DNA of 57,329 bases from Lachnospiraceae bacterium (GTDB lineage Bacteria; Bacillota; Clostridia; Lachnospirales; Lachnospiraceae). Within the stretch, counting starts at the first letter, position 1; every line of letters begins with the position of its first letter. The position numbers and the translations under genes are program-made. The notes under the pieces are model-generated. The model made no database searches and had not been told where the DNA came from. It saw only the letters and a list, made by a program, of their open reading frames with translations. Below, one piece after another: positions 1-6,601 of this stretch. Where the stretch lies: contig JAFYBJ010000032.1 in NCBI GenBank assembly GCA_017540265.1, positions 1 to 57,329 of the forward strand, read 5' to 3'.

Positions 1-1610
1 ACAAAAAATGCCGCTTTATTCTCCGGACACAGATTAAGATTTTTTACTATTATTTTTGAGGCTTCTTTTACAACTATATTTTTATTTAGCGTTTCACTTG
101 TTCTTTGTTCTATAAAATAGCTATCCGTTGCAGCTGAACAGTCGTATACTACATTTCCCATTTTGTAACAGTTTTCAGATACAATGGTAAGCTCATCTCC
201 TAAAATAAGTTCATCTATAATTATCTTTCTTGTACTAACCTCTTTTGATGCAGCTCCACCATATGTTCCAACCGGAACATATAAATACTCAGCTGTTCCT
301 GATTTAAAATCATATACTCCTTCTTTCAGATACAGATAAAACCTCTCATCATTTTCATGTTTCTCCGGGAATACTATCGTATTCCACTCTTCCTCAGAAT
401 GAAGCTTATACTTGATAGTTAGATTATCTTCATGTAGCAAACATACAAGATAAACATTATCTCCATCATAATGATCTAACGGAATTACAGCGTCGCAACT
501 ACCACCTCCCCCAATATCATTAGCATCATAACCTGCAACTGCCTTGACAGATGCATTTTCTATCTTTATATCACTTCCTGCTCTACCTTTGCCGCCGCCG
601 ATTCCCGCTCCATATTCGCCACCTTTAGCCGTTACTGTTCCTCCGCTTATCGTTATATTACTTCCTGCGCCATAATATCCGCCGCCGATTCCTGCTCCAT
701 CGACGCCACCTGTAGCTGTTACTTTCCCTCCGCTTATCGTTATTTTATTTCCTGCACCTTGATAGCCGCCGCCGATTCCTGCTCCATCGACGCCACCTGT
801 AGCTGTTACTTTCCCACCGTTTATCGTTATATTATTTCCTGCGCCATAATATCCGCCGCCGATTCCTGCCCCATGATAACCACCTGTAGCTGTTACTGTC
901 CCTCCGTTTATCGTTATATTACTTCCTATACCATGATCGCCGCCACCAATTCCCGCCCCATTATTACTACCTGTCGAGTCTATACTTCCCTCACCAACTA
1001 TTGTCAGAATTCCTGTATTGGAACCGCCATTTTTTTCTAAACCGGCAAAATTCGCTCCGCTTTTAATGATATTTTCACCATCAAGTACAATATTAACATC
1101 CTCTCTGTAATCATCCGGTATTTTTATTGCAGCCCCTGTCGAGCTGGTGATTTTCACATTCTTTAAAGTAATATTTATTTCATACTTATTAGCAGCATCT
1201 CCAAGTACGATCTGCTCATCAGTAACCTTAATACCCTGCCCATCAATAACAAGCGGAATTGATGTCTTCACTGTAAGTACACCATCATCAGACCAGCTGT
1301 AATCAACACCTTCTTCTCCACCGCTGACGATCAGTACATGTTCTCCTTCTTCCGCGCCATCAATTACTTCTTCTGACTCTAAAGTATCATCCACAGTGTC
1401 TAATCCCCGCTGTGTATCTTCCACACCATCAACAAGTTCCTCAGACTCTATAAGATCATCTTCTTCAATAATCTCATTCCCACTCGCTTCTTCGGTTACA
1501 ACCTTAGTATTACCACTTGCATCCGCCGCAAGCACAGTAAAACAGGGTTGTTCAACAAGAAGCATTATCGTCAGAATAATAGTTATTATCTTTTTTATTT
1601 TATTTATCAT
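1..1610 (-). CDS. Secreted glycine-rich repeat protein, 3' end outside window
   Basis: An open frame runs from an ATG at 1610 (preceded by a GAGGGAAG ribosome site) without a stop to the left edge, so about 536 residues are visible and the C-terminus is missing. Residues 1-30 form a signal peptide: lysines, then a hydrophobic stretch, then VLAADA as a probable cleavage site. An acidic E/D-rich linker (about residues 35-95) follows, then a beta-rich segment, then five tandem 29-residue repeats with the core GAGIGGG and ITINGGTVTATGG. The pattern resembles beta-helical carbohydrate-binding or adhesin-like surface proteins of Lachnospiraceae. No catalytic motif is visible, so binding or adhesion is an inference. 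It is AT-rich, like the rest of the first 6.6 kb. The call as a real secreted protein is firm; the function is not. Confidence 0.8.
   Translation of the reverse strand, partial: MINKIKKIITIILTIMLLVEQPCFTVLAADASGNTKVVTEEASGNEIIEEDDLIESEELVDGVEDTQRGLDTVDDTLESEEVIDGAEEGEHVLIVSGGEEGVDYSWSDDGVLTVKTSIPLVIDGQGIKVTDEQIVLGDAANKYEINITLKNVKITSSTGAAIKIPDDYREDVNIVLDGENIIKSGANFAGLEKNGGSNTGILTIVGEGSIDSTGSNNGAGIGGGDHGIGSNITINGGTVTATGGYHGAGIGGGYYGAGNNITINGGKVTATGGVDGAGIGGGYQGAGNKITISGGKVTATGGVDGAGIGGGYYGAGSNITISGGTVTAKGGEYGAGIGGGKGRAGSDIKIENASVKAVAGYDANDIGGGGSCDAVIPLDHYDGDNVYLVCLLHEDNLTIKYKLHSEEEWNTIVFPEKHENDERFYLYLKEGVYDFKSGTAEYLYVPVGTYGGAASKEVSTRKIIIDELILGDELTIVSENCYKMGNVVYDCSAATDSYFIEQRTSETLNKNIVVKEASKIIVKNLNLCPENKAAFF
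560..975 (-). repeat. Tandem 87-bp coding repeats (29-residue Gly-rich unit)
   Basis: Five GAGIGGG-coding units recur with an exact 87-base period (for example the same junction near 704 and 791). The units are near identical in DNA, with changes mainly at the two residues before GAGIGGG and in the YYGAG/YQGAG stretch. They lie in frame inside the secreted protein. Such recent, homogeneous repeats are expected to change copy number by slippage or recombination. Confidence 0.85.
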
Positions 1611-1629
1611 AATTCTTCCCTCTTTTTTA

Positions 1630-2862
1630 TTAATTGATTATTTCTGTCGAAAGATAATGACTAAATTCAGCCGTTTTTTTATATTCAATTCTTGTACTAT
1701 TAAAAAACGACTCAATACATTTACGTTCCGAATTATACTTTTTTTCATTGCCATGAATGAAAACCACCAAATCTTTTTCTGCTCGTAATCGTTCACGAAT
1801 TACATTTAATATGTGTTCATCATCAGAATTAAAACCATACCCAATCACAATCAATTTGTCAGCATTTATCATGTCAGTAAAGCCCTTATACATTGACTCA
1901 ATCTGATAATAATTGATAACCGGTTTTATTCCACTCTGCACTAATAGATATGGAAAAATTATTTCATCCACTTCAAAATCTTTTAAACTCTTTATTTCTT
2001 TCGTATATAAATTCTCAAATTTTCCAAACTCACCATGCAAATAGTGCATATGTTCATCTTCTACATCAATAATTTTTTTTGCAAAATGCGTATAATTAGT
2101 TGTTGTTACCCAAACATTGACATTTGAACTTTTATTTTTAAATTTCCTTATTTCGTAATAGTATGTTTTTTCAATATTTATTTTTTCTATGACTTCATTT
2201 TCAATTCTATTGATACATTCAACCACGCTATTTTTATCGACTTTTTCTGATAGAATTTTTTCATAAATATTGGCATTATTATCCGCTTTTACCGCTTTAA
2301 TCATTCCCTCATAAATACATTTTAAAGCCCCGTAATATATCTTAATAACATTTATCACTTCCTTAGCGTATAACTCCGGTTTTCGTAAATAATTAAATAA
2401 TGAATCGTAATATGAACAAATACAGGCATCATTAAGAAATGCATCCAACCCCTTATCTATTCTTTCTTCTTTAAGTTTTTGATACACATTCTTGTAATAA
2501 AATTTTCTAAAATCTTCATATATTTTTTCACCATCGCCACTTTTATTAACCTTATATTCAATATATTTTTTCACACTATCTTCTTTTATCCCCGGAAAAT
2601 AGTTTTCTATAATCTCATCCCATGTCTTACTACTCTTTTCTTTTTTCTCAAAAAGAGCCTGATATAAGACACTTGTACTATTGTGCTTCAGTATTGTTCC
2701 ATTATCTACTTCAACATCTTTTATCCGTATATTTGAAAAATTCCTAGAGAACGTTGATATATCCTTTCCTAAAATAATACTCCGTTTAAACTCCGCTCCT
2801 TGTGGAAGTCCAATTTGACCTTTACCTTCTGCACCGGCGCCAAACAGAAAACATATATTCAT
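1630..2862 (-). CDS. SIR2-like Rossmann-fold protein, candidate defence effector
   Basis: About 410 residues. I choose ATG 2862 rather than the longer frame at 2877 because GGAGAG sits seven bases before it and the protein then opens directly with the nucleotide-binding strand and loop (residues 3-20, FLFGAGA followed by a Gly-rich turn). Further family marks are TTTNYTHF (about 250), HYLHGEFG (about 270) and LIVIGYGFNSDDEHIL (about 335), the arrangement seen in SIR2_2/AbiH-type proteins, many of which cleave NAD+ during phage infection. No membrane segment is visible. The gene follows the 262-residue gene at 2964-3752 on the same strand after a 101-bp gap, suggesting a pair. The fold call is fairly secure; NADase activity and a defence role are inferred from family and context. 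Confidence 0.7.
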   Translation of the reverse strand: MNICFLFGAGAEGKGQIGLPQGAEFKRSIILGKDISTFSRNFSNIRIKDVEVDNGTILKHNSTSVLYQALFEKKEKSSKTWDEIIENYFPGIKEDSVKKYIEYKVNKSGDGEKIYEDFRKFYYKNVYQKLKEERIDKGLDAFLNDACICSYYDSLFNYLRKPELYAKEVINVIKIYYGALKCIYEGMIKAVKADNNANIYEKILSEKVDKNSVVECINRIENEVIEKINIEKTYYYEIRKFKNKSSNVNVWVTTTNYTHFAKKIIDVEDEHMHYLHGEFGKFENLYTKEIKSLKDFEVDEIIFPYLLVQSGIKPVINYYQIESMYKGFTDMINADKLIVIGYGFNSDDEHILNVIRERLRAEKDLVVFIHGNEKKYNSERKCIESFFNSTRIEYKKTAEFSHYLSTEIIN

Positions 2863-2963
2863 CCTAACTCTCTCCATTTTATAAATACTTTTTATAATTT
2901 TAGGAAGTCACGAAAAATCAATTATTACAATGATAGTAACCGTTATAGTTATGTATTAACTCC

Positions 2964-3752
2964 CTATTTTCTTTTGTTCACAGCCTTACAAATGCATTGA
3001 ATACCACTTATTATCGACACCAACGGATGTTCCCTTATGTCATCTATCCCTTTTGCTATTTCTTTTGCAAATTCGAAAAATTCATCCGCCTGTGATAACG
3101 CAATACTCTCCATCTCTTTTTCCGTCAACACTTTGTCTATGATGTAATCTTCATTACGTTTCTTAAGCTGCCTGCTGAATTCCTCTCGAATCTTTTTTCT
3201 TTCTTTTTCAGTATCAGTTGCCTTGTATAGCAGCAGAAAGAAAAACTCCGGACGTATCTGAATCACATTTTTCCCTCTCTGTATTTCGATATATCCACCA
3301 TTATCATCAATGAATTCCCTGATCTCGTTATACAGATTCGGATCCCTAACAGGGATTATTATTTTTTTCTTTTCGCCATCATATACAATTTCATTCTGTA
3401 TCGTTTTAAGGGATTCCCTCCAGTCAAAATGTACCGGATATCTTGCCTGTTTCTTTATTTTTAATGTCCTTACTTTTTCCTGTGGTATACCAAGGATTTT
3501 TCCGATTTTATAATCTGAACAGGCAGCGTAATCCAGTACCCCATTTTCAGTATGAGCATCTATCATGGCTTCCATGAATATACTGAACATTTGTAATTCA
3601 ATCTCTGATTTATTGGCAGTTCCAAAATTCCCTTCATAAAACAAGGCTGCTATCTTATCAAAAGCCTCTGACTTTCTTAGACTTATATCCTCATCATTCA
3701 TGTCAGTCAGCAATCTGTTAAAATTCGTCTCATGAGCTTTACGGTTTGTCAT
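2964..3752 (-). CDS. Unknown 262-residue protein paired with the SIR2-like gene
   Basis: The frame extends to a TTG at 3770, but the ATG at 3752 has a perfect GGAGG seven bases upstream and is the likely start. I do not recognise the family. It is soluble, charged and mostly helical. Residues about 80-105 (DYKIGKILGIPQEKVRTLKIKK) look like a helix-turn-helix or winged-helix element. Residues about 125-165 are a small beta-rich segment (KKKIIIPVRDP, GGYIEIQRG), and the C-terminus has a short hydrophobic helix (PLVSIISGIQCICKAV). It is the first gene of the presumed pair with the SIR2-like protein, so sensor, adaptor or repressor roles are possible. The perfect palindrome 63 bp upstream would suit autoregulation. 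Function unassigned. Confidence 0.6.
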   Translation of the reverse strand: MTNRKAHETNFNRLLTDMNDEDISLRKSEAFDKIAALFYEGNFGTANKSEIELQMFSIFMEAMIDAHTENGVLDYAACSDYKIGKILGIPQEKVRTLKIKKQARYPVHFDWRESLKTIQNEIVYDGEKKKIIIPVRDPNLYNEIREFIDDNGGYIEIQRGKNVIQIRPEFFFLLLYKATDTEKERKKIREEFSRQLKKRNEDYIIDKVLTEKEMESIALSQADEFFEFAKEIAKGIDDIREHPLVSIISGIQCICKAVNKRK

Positions 3753-3814
3753 ATGCTTTTCCTCCGCCAATCGCTACACCCTTAAGTCTTCTTTATCACA
3801 CATATCATAGATGC

Positions 3815-3826
3815 TCAGATATCTGA
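3815..3826. promoter_or_regulatory. 12-bp perfect palindrome upstream of the SIR2-partner gene
   Basis: TCAGATATCTGA is a perfect inverted repeat 63 bp before the ATG of the 262-residue gene, in an otherwise non-coding AT-rich stretch. It could be an operator for that gene's HTH-like product. There is no second copy in the window to support this. Confidence 0.3.
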
Positions 3827-4145
3827 AACTATCACATCACTTACCTTCTCCCTTATAGTGGGTGTCTGCACCTGAACCAAATAGAACAGTCACCCTGGGC
3901 TCCCGTTCTACTGAATCGCTTATCATGTCCTCTCTATTCGTTTTTTCCTCTTCTTTTCTCATTTTTTACATTTTTTATCCGTTTCAGAGCATAGTTACAC
4001 AAACTATCAATAATTTTACTACCCCCCCCAATTTGTCAAGACGTGTTTTAAGGATTATCTCGAATAGTTTGTACTTCTCTCGCTTTATGATCAGCATTTT
4101 TTCGTGATATATTTAAGGAATTTGAATATTACCGAAACAATAAAA

Positions 4146-4184
4146 AACACACCTATGCTATTTTTAACAGACAATAGGTGTGTT
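4146..4184. terminator. 11-bp-stem hairpin, possible bidirectional terminator or element end
   Basis: AACACACCTAT and ATAGGTGTGTT are perfectly complementary across a 17-base loop. A-rich DNA precedes it and T-containing DNA follows, so it could end transcripts from either side. It may equally be the tip of a small mobile repeat. It lies in the 705-base gene-free stretch 3753-4457, which otherwise shows only the palindrome at 3815, the hairpin at 4283 and a REP-like palindrome at 4381. Confidence 0.4.
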
Positions 4185-4282
4185 ATCTTAAACTCAGGAT
4201 TCGCAAACAACTCTCACGGTGTTCTGAATAATTGCTAAAGATTGACAGCATGGGATTTAAAATTATAGTAAGCAACATTAGA

Positions 4283-4347
4283 AATTGCGATTTGAGCAGC
4301 ATCAAAATGCTGGCACATATGGCTTTTGATGCTGCGAAAACGCAATT
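4283..4347. other. Long two-part hairpin (structured RNA or MITE-like)
   Basis: An inner stem of 12 perfect pairs (GCAGCATCAAAA with TTTTGATGCTGC) encloses a 16-base loop. After small internal loops an outer stem of 7 pairs (AATTGCG with CGCAATT) closes it. No reading frame covers it. The two-tier symmetry points to a small RNA structure or a miniature inverted-repeat element rather than a simple terminator, since no T-tract follows either arm. Confidence 0.5.
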
Positions 4348-4380
4348 ACTTTTGTCGCTTCCTATACAAGAGCTTTTTTA

Positions 4381-4406
4381 GATCCTTCGCTCCGCTCAGG
4401 ATGACA
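4381..4406. repeat. REP-like palindrome, copy 1
   Basis: GATCCTTCGCT followed by CCGCTCAGGATGACA is an imperfect palindrome with ATCCT/AGGAT ends. The same 26-mer with one changed central base recurs at 6516-6541. Short extragenic palindromes of this type are scattered in many Firmicutes genomes. The two copies bracket the pseudogene- and repeat-rich stretch. Confidence 0.6.
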
Positions 4407-4457
4407 TCATAGAAATATGATCCTTCTGTTTATTATGAATTATTATCCTGCTGCTTT

Positions 4458-4756
4458 TTACTTATTGCTGGCTTTCTCTCTCGCAAGCTCTGCCTCCAAT
4501 TCTCTGACCCTGGCTTCCGCTTTCTCTGCCCTCTGCTTTTCTTTCTCTGCGCGCTTTCGTTCTCTCTCTGTATTTTTGCGTTCCTCGGCCCTGCCTTCTT
4601 CTCTGCCTTCTTCCTTAAACTGCTGCATGGTTTCAGCTTCATTATATTCTGTAAGGCACATGTCTTTTACCTCCGTTCTGTTTCCCAGAAGATACTTTTT
4701 GATCAGAAAATCGTCCGGCATTTCATCTACCGCTGCGTCAACTGCGTCTTCTATTC
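4458..4756 (-). pseudogene. C-terminal remnant of an Rpn/PD-(D/E)XK family transposase
   Basis: Reading leftward from about 4756 the frame gives IEDAVDAAVDEM, then a basic segment ending NRTEVKDMCLTEYNEAE, then a long E/R/K-rich coiled tail (EEGREEGRAEE and so on). This is the typical C-terminal third of Rpn family recombination-promoting nucleases. A TGA lies immediately upstream in frame, and the PD-(D/E)XK catalytic domain, which should supply another roughly 200 residues, is absent. An internal ATG at 4721 would allow an 87-residue peptide, but there is no obvious ribosome site for it. I read it as a 5'-truncated relic. Confidence 0.65.
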
Positions 4757-4821
4757 AAGGCAACGCCGGTAGGCGTTGTTTCCTTTACGAAGGACGAAAA
4801 CTATTTCTTCTGTTCCCCTTC

Positions 4822-5418
4822 TTATTCGCTCTTCATACAATTTTTGGCAAGAATATCAAATCTTTCTCTTTCTATTTTGTAGCCAATCATTTCACATATC
4901 ACATCCCAATCATATCCGGCCTTCATTGCAGCAAAAACCAATCCAATAAAACGCTTCTCATAATTGCGCATTATTCTTATAAATAGTTCTGCGCTTCGAA
5001 ATTTTTCACTTACGGGATAATTCTTCCACTTTTTGCAATATGTCTCGTAATGGTCATTTGCAATGTCTCCGTATAAATCCTCTCTTATCGGAAAGTCATG
5101 TTCAAGAATGAAAGCCTCTCCAAATCTTTTTCCGGTATATGCTACGTAAAAATGTACATTATCATAATCACCTAAACCATTTGATCGTGGGAATTTATTA
5201 GCTGCTTCAGTTGCAATAATATACTTATCAAAAGCTCTGCAATACGCCATCAGGTCATCAATTTCTTTTTCCTCGACAGATGCCCATGTCGCTATTTCTT
5301 CTCTTGATACAAAAGAAAAACCTGAACGCATTGCATAATCATTCTCAGTGCGAATAATATTCACTATCATCAGATATTTTCCTATATTTCTTTGTTTCAA
5401 TACTTCATCTGTGTTCAT
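4822..5418 (-). CDS. Hypothetical protein, 198 residues
   Basis: A full-length frame of a soluble, aromatic-rich acidic protein (for example HFYVAYTGKRFGEAF, DHYETYCKKWKNYPVSEKF, MRNYEKRFIGLVFAAMKAGYDWDVICEMIGYK). No family is recognised and no signal peptide or membrane segment is seen. The ATG at 5418 follows a GGAGGTG that is 14 bases away, longer than ideal. Copy A of the 115-bp repeat, with promoter-like boxes facing this gene, lies about 230 bp upstream. Proteins of this size and character are often immunity proteins or antitoxins in such blocks, but nothing here proves it. Confidence 0.55.
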   Translation of the reverse strand: MNTDEVLKQRNIGKYLMIVNIIRTENDYAMRSGFSFVSREEIATWASVEEKEIDDLMAYCRAFDKYIIATEAANKFPRSNGLGDYDNVHFYVAYTGKRFGEAFILEHDFPIREDLYGDIANDHYETYCKKWKNYPVSEKFRSAELFIRIMRNYEKRFIGLVFAAMKAGYDWDVICEMIGYKIERERFDILAKNCMKSE

Positions 5419-5469
5419 ATCGTTTTATTTGACACCTCCATATTTTGAAATATCTCTTCCATATTTTTT

Positions 5470-5550
5470 CTATCTTTCTGCTTTGTCCATAACTTCCATC
5501 ACCTCTTTTTCATCCATCCCAAAGATAGCCGCTTCCTTCAGTCTGGCCAT
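5470..5550 (-). CDS. Possible 26-residue peptide or gene remnant
   Basis: ATG at 5550 opens a short frame (MARLKEAAIFGMDEKEVME, then VMDKAER) ending in TAG at 5470. It has no convincing ribosome site and may be the tail of a decayed gene. It is included because it lies in the otherwise gene-poor stretch 5419-5772, in the same direction as its neighbours. Confidence 0.2.
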   Translation of the reverse strand: MARLKEAAIFGMDEKEVMEVMDKAER

Positions 5551-5565
5551 ATTTATGGGATTATT

Positions 5566-5732
5566 TTAATCTGAACTGTCTGCAACATCTAAGCTTACAA
5601 TCGTCTTTCCGCCATAACAAAACACGTTTGTAATGTCAGCCTGTATATTATTTCTCTCGTGAAATCTCCGGCGGAATCGCCTGATGGACTTTGATGTCCA
5701 AAGAATTTCTTTAAGATTGTTTGTATGATACT
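5566..5732 (-). pseudogene. Start-less reading frame running out of repeat copy A
   Basis: Downstream of an in-frame TAG, repeat copy A reads YHTNNLKEILWTSKSIRRF and RRRFHER. The frame then continues past the repeat as NNIQADITNVFCYGGKTIV, then SLDVADSSD, to TAA at 5566. Copy B gives the same conserved part followed by a different tail (SSITHVAKKVLCDL, stop). Neither has a visible ATG/GTG/TTG start after the TAG. It could be a relic of a gene family with a shared 5' part and variable ends, or a chance frame in a structured repeat. Confidence 0.3.
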
Positions 5733-5766
5733 GCTATGCTCACAAAAAAACAAGTACGGATTTAAT
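5652..5766 (-). repeat. 115-bp direct repeat, copy A
   Basis: It matches 6371-6485 base for base except for one change in the TTTGAT/TTTGAG loop and a few changes near the right end. It contains two small stems, GGCG-GAAT-CGCC and TGGAC-TTTGAT-GTCCA, and the near-palindrome AAAGAATTTCTTT. On the minus strand it also contains TTGTTT, 17 bases, TATCAT, a plausible promoter pointing at 4822-5418. It begins 7 bases beyond the stop of the gene at 5773. Confidence 0.8.
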
Positions 5767-5772
5767 GGTTTC

Positions 5773-6036
5773 TTATAATGCTGCTGCCATAGTCTCGGAA
5801 TCAGCTATACAGACAATATCCTTATCCCTGACATATTTTTCTCCAAGAGAAAGCGACAGGGCAAGGATATCATCCGATGTGATCTTCTCGCATTGTTCAT
5901 TTGCATATTTAATAAAATCACACATTTCTTTCCATGCTTCTTCCCCACCACAATTGCTCATGGTTCCGCACACAAAATCGTGATCATTATAAATATTTCT
6001 AAGAAGCATCATCAGTTCTTTTCCGTGTTCGCTCAT
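5773..6036 (-). CDS. Hypothetical protein, 87 residues
   Basis: A small acidic soluble protein starting at ATG 6036 behind a strong GGAGG with seven-base spacing, which makes translation likely. Visible features are a central Cys/Gly segment (CGTMSNCGGEEAWKEMCDF) and several cysteines. I do not recognise the family. It is 21 bases downstream of the 82-residue gene and almost certainly co-transcribed with it. Repeat copy A begins directly after its stop. Confidence 0.6.
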   Translation of the reverse strand: MSEHGKELMMLLRNIYNDHDFVCGTMSNCGGEEAWKEMCDFIKYANEQCEKITSDDILALSLSLGEKYVRDKDIVCIADSETMAAAL

Positions 6037-6057
6037 TCTTTATCCTCCCACTCTTCC

Positions 6058-6306
6058 TCAACACTTATCGACTATCAAATGCTTTCCGACAATGATATAA
6101 TCATCAAATTCCCTATTTATAACAGTATAGTAATAGTTGCCAATTGGCTTTGTAACAAATTTATGATTTCTATCCTCAGGTGACATGTGCGAATTTAATT
6201 CACTCATCACCTCTGCATATTCATCAGCCGGCAGAACAATCTGCTTTTTTTCTGTCCAGCATTGTATTTCCGATAGACTTTTCCGAAATATTTCTATTGA
6301 ACCCAC
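6058..6306 (-). CDS. Hypothetical protein, 82 residues
   Basis: Start GTG at 6306, with GAAGGAGG ten bases upstream. It is small and soluble: an N-terminal helical half (LSEIQCWTEKKQIVLPADE) and a C-terminal beta-rich half (GNYYYTVINREFDDYIIVGKH). No family is recognised. It is the first gene of a two-gene unit with 5773-6036, and repeat copy B, with promoter-like boxes in the right orientation, ends 64 bp before it. Confidence 0.55.
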   Translation of the reverse strand: MGSIEIFRKSLSEIQCWTEKKQIVLPADEYAEVMSELNSHMSPEDRNHKFVTKPIGNYYYTVINREFDDYIIVGKHLIVDKC

Positions 6307-6370
6307 AATGGCTTATCCTCCTTCAATTATAAATCACATAAAACCTTCTTTGCAACGTGCGTAATACTGC

Positions 6371-6485
6371 TTCTCTCGTGAAATCTCCGGCGGAATCGCC
6401 TGATGGACTTTGAGGTCCAAAGAATTTCTTTAAGATTGTTTGTATGATACAGCTATGATTATAAAAAAACAAGTACGGATTTAAT
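6371..6485 (-). repeat. 115-bp direct repeat, copy B
   Basis: Second copy of the element at 5652-5766, offset by exactly 719 bases. Both hairpins are kept: GGCG/CGCC is identical and TGGAC/GTCCA is retained with one loop change. The minus-strand TTGTTT-N17-TATCAT is also conserved although the 17-base spacer has diverged, which is what one expects if those boxes matter. It lies just upstream of the two small genes 6306-5773. Confidence 0.8.
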
Positions 6486-6515
6486 AGAGATTTCTTAGCC
6501 CCGAAAAAACACTAA

Positions 6516-6541
6516 GATCCTTCGCTGCGCTCAGGATGACA
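6516..6541. repeat. REP-like palindrome, copy 2
   Basis: A near-identical copy of 4381-4406, with the central TCC changed to TGC. It marks the right edge of the accessory block, just before the MATE gene promoter. Confidence 0.6.
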
Positions 6542-6565
6542 GGTGCCTTTATCCTGCTATCGGAT

Positions 6566-6594
6566 TTGAATCCCGGCGCGCTTTAAAGTATAAT
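6566..6594 (+). promoter_or_regulatory. Promoter of the MATE gene, possibly leaderless
   Basis: TTGAAT, 17 bases, TATAAT is a near-consensus sigma-A promoter. The -10 box ends only seven bases before the ATG at 6602, so transcription should begin at or within a base or two of the start codon. No ribosome site precedes that ATG. Confidence 0.6.
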
Positions 6595-6601
6595 CTTCGG
6601 A

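Noticed and set aside
560-975. Regular 87-bp repeats suggesting a CRISPR array
   Set aside because: The repeats are contiguous, lack unique spacers and stay in frame inside a signal-peptide protein.
4417-4986. 189-residue plus-strand frame over the Rpn remnant
   Set aside because: It is the antisense of the E/R/K-rich tail and of the next gene, Ser/Leu-rich, with no ribosome site.
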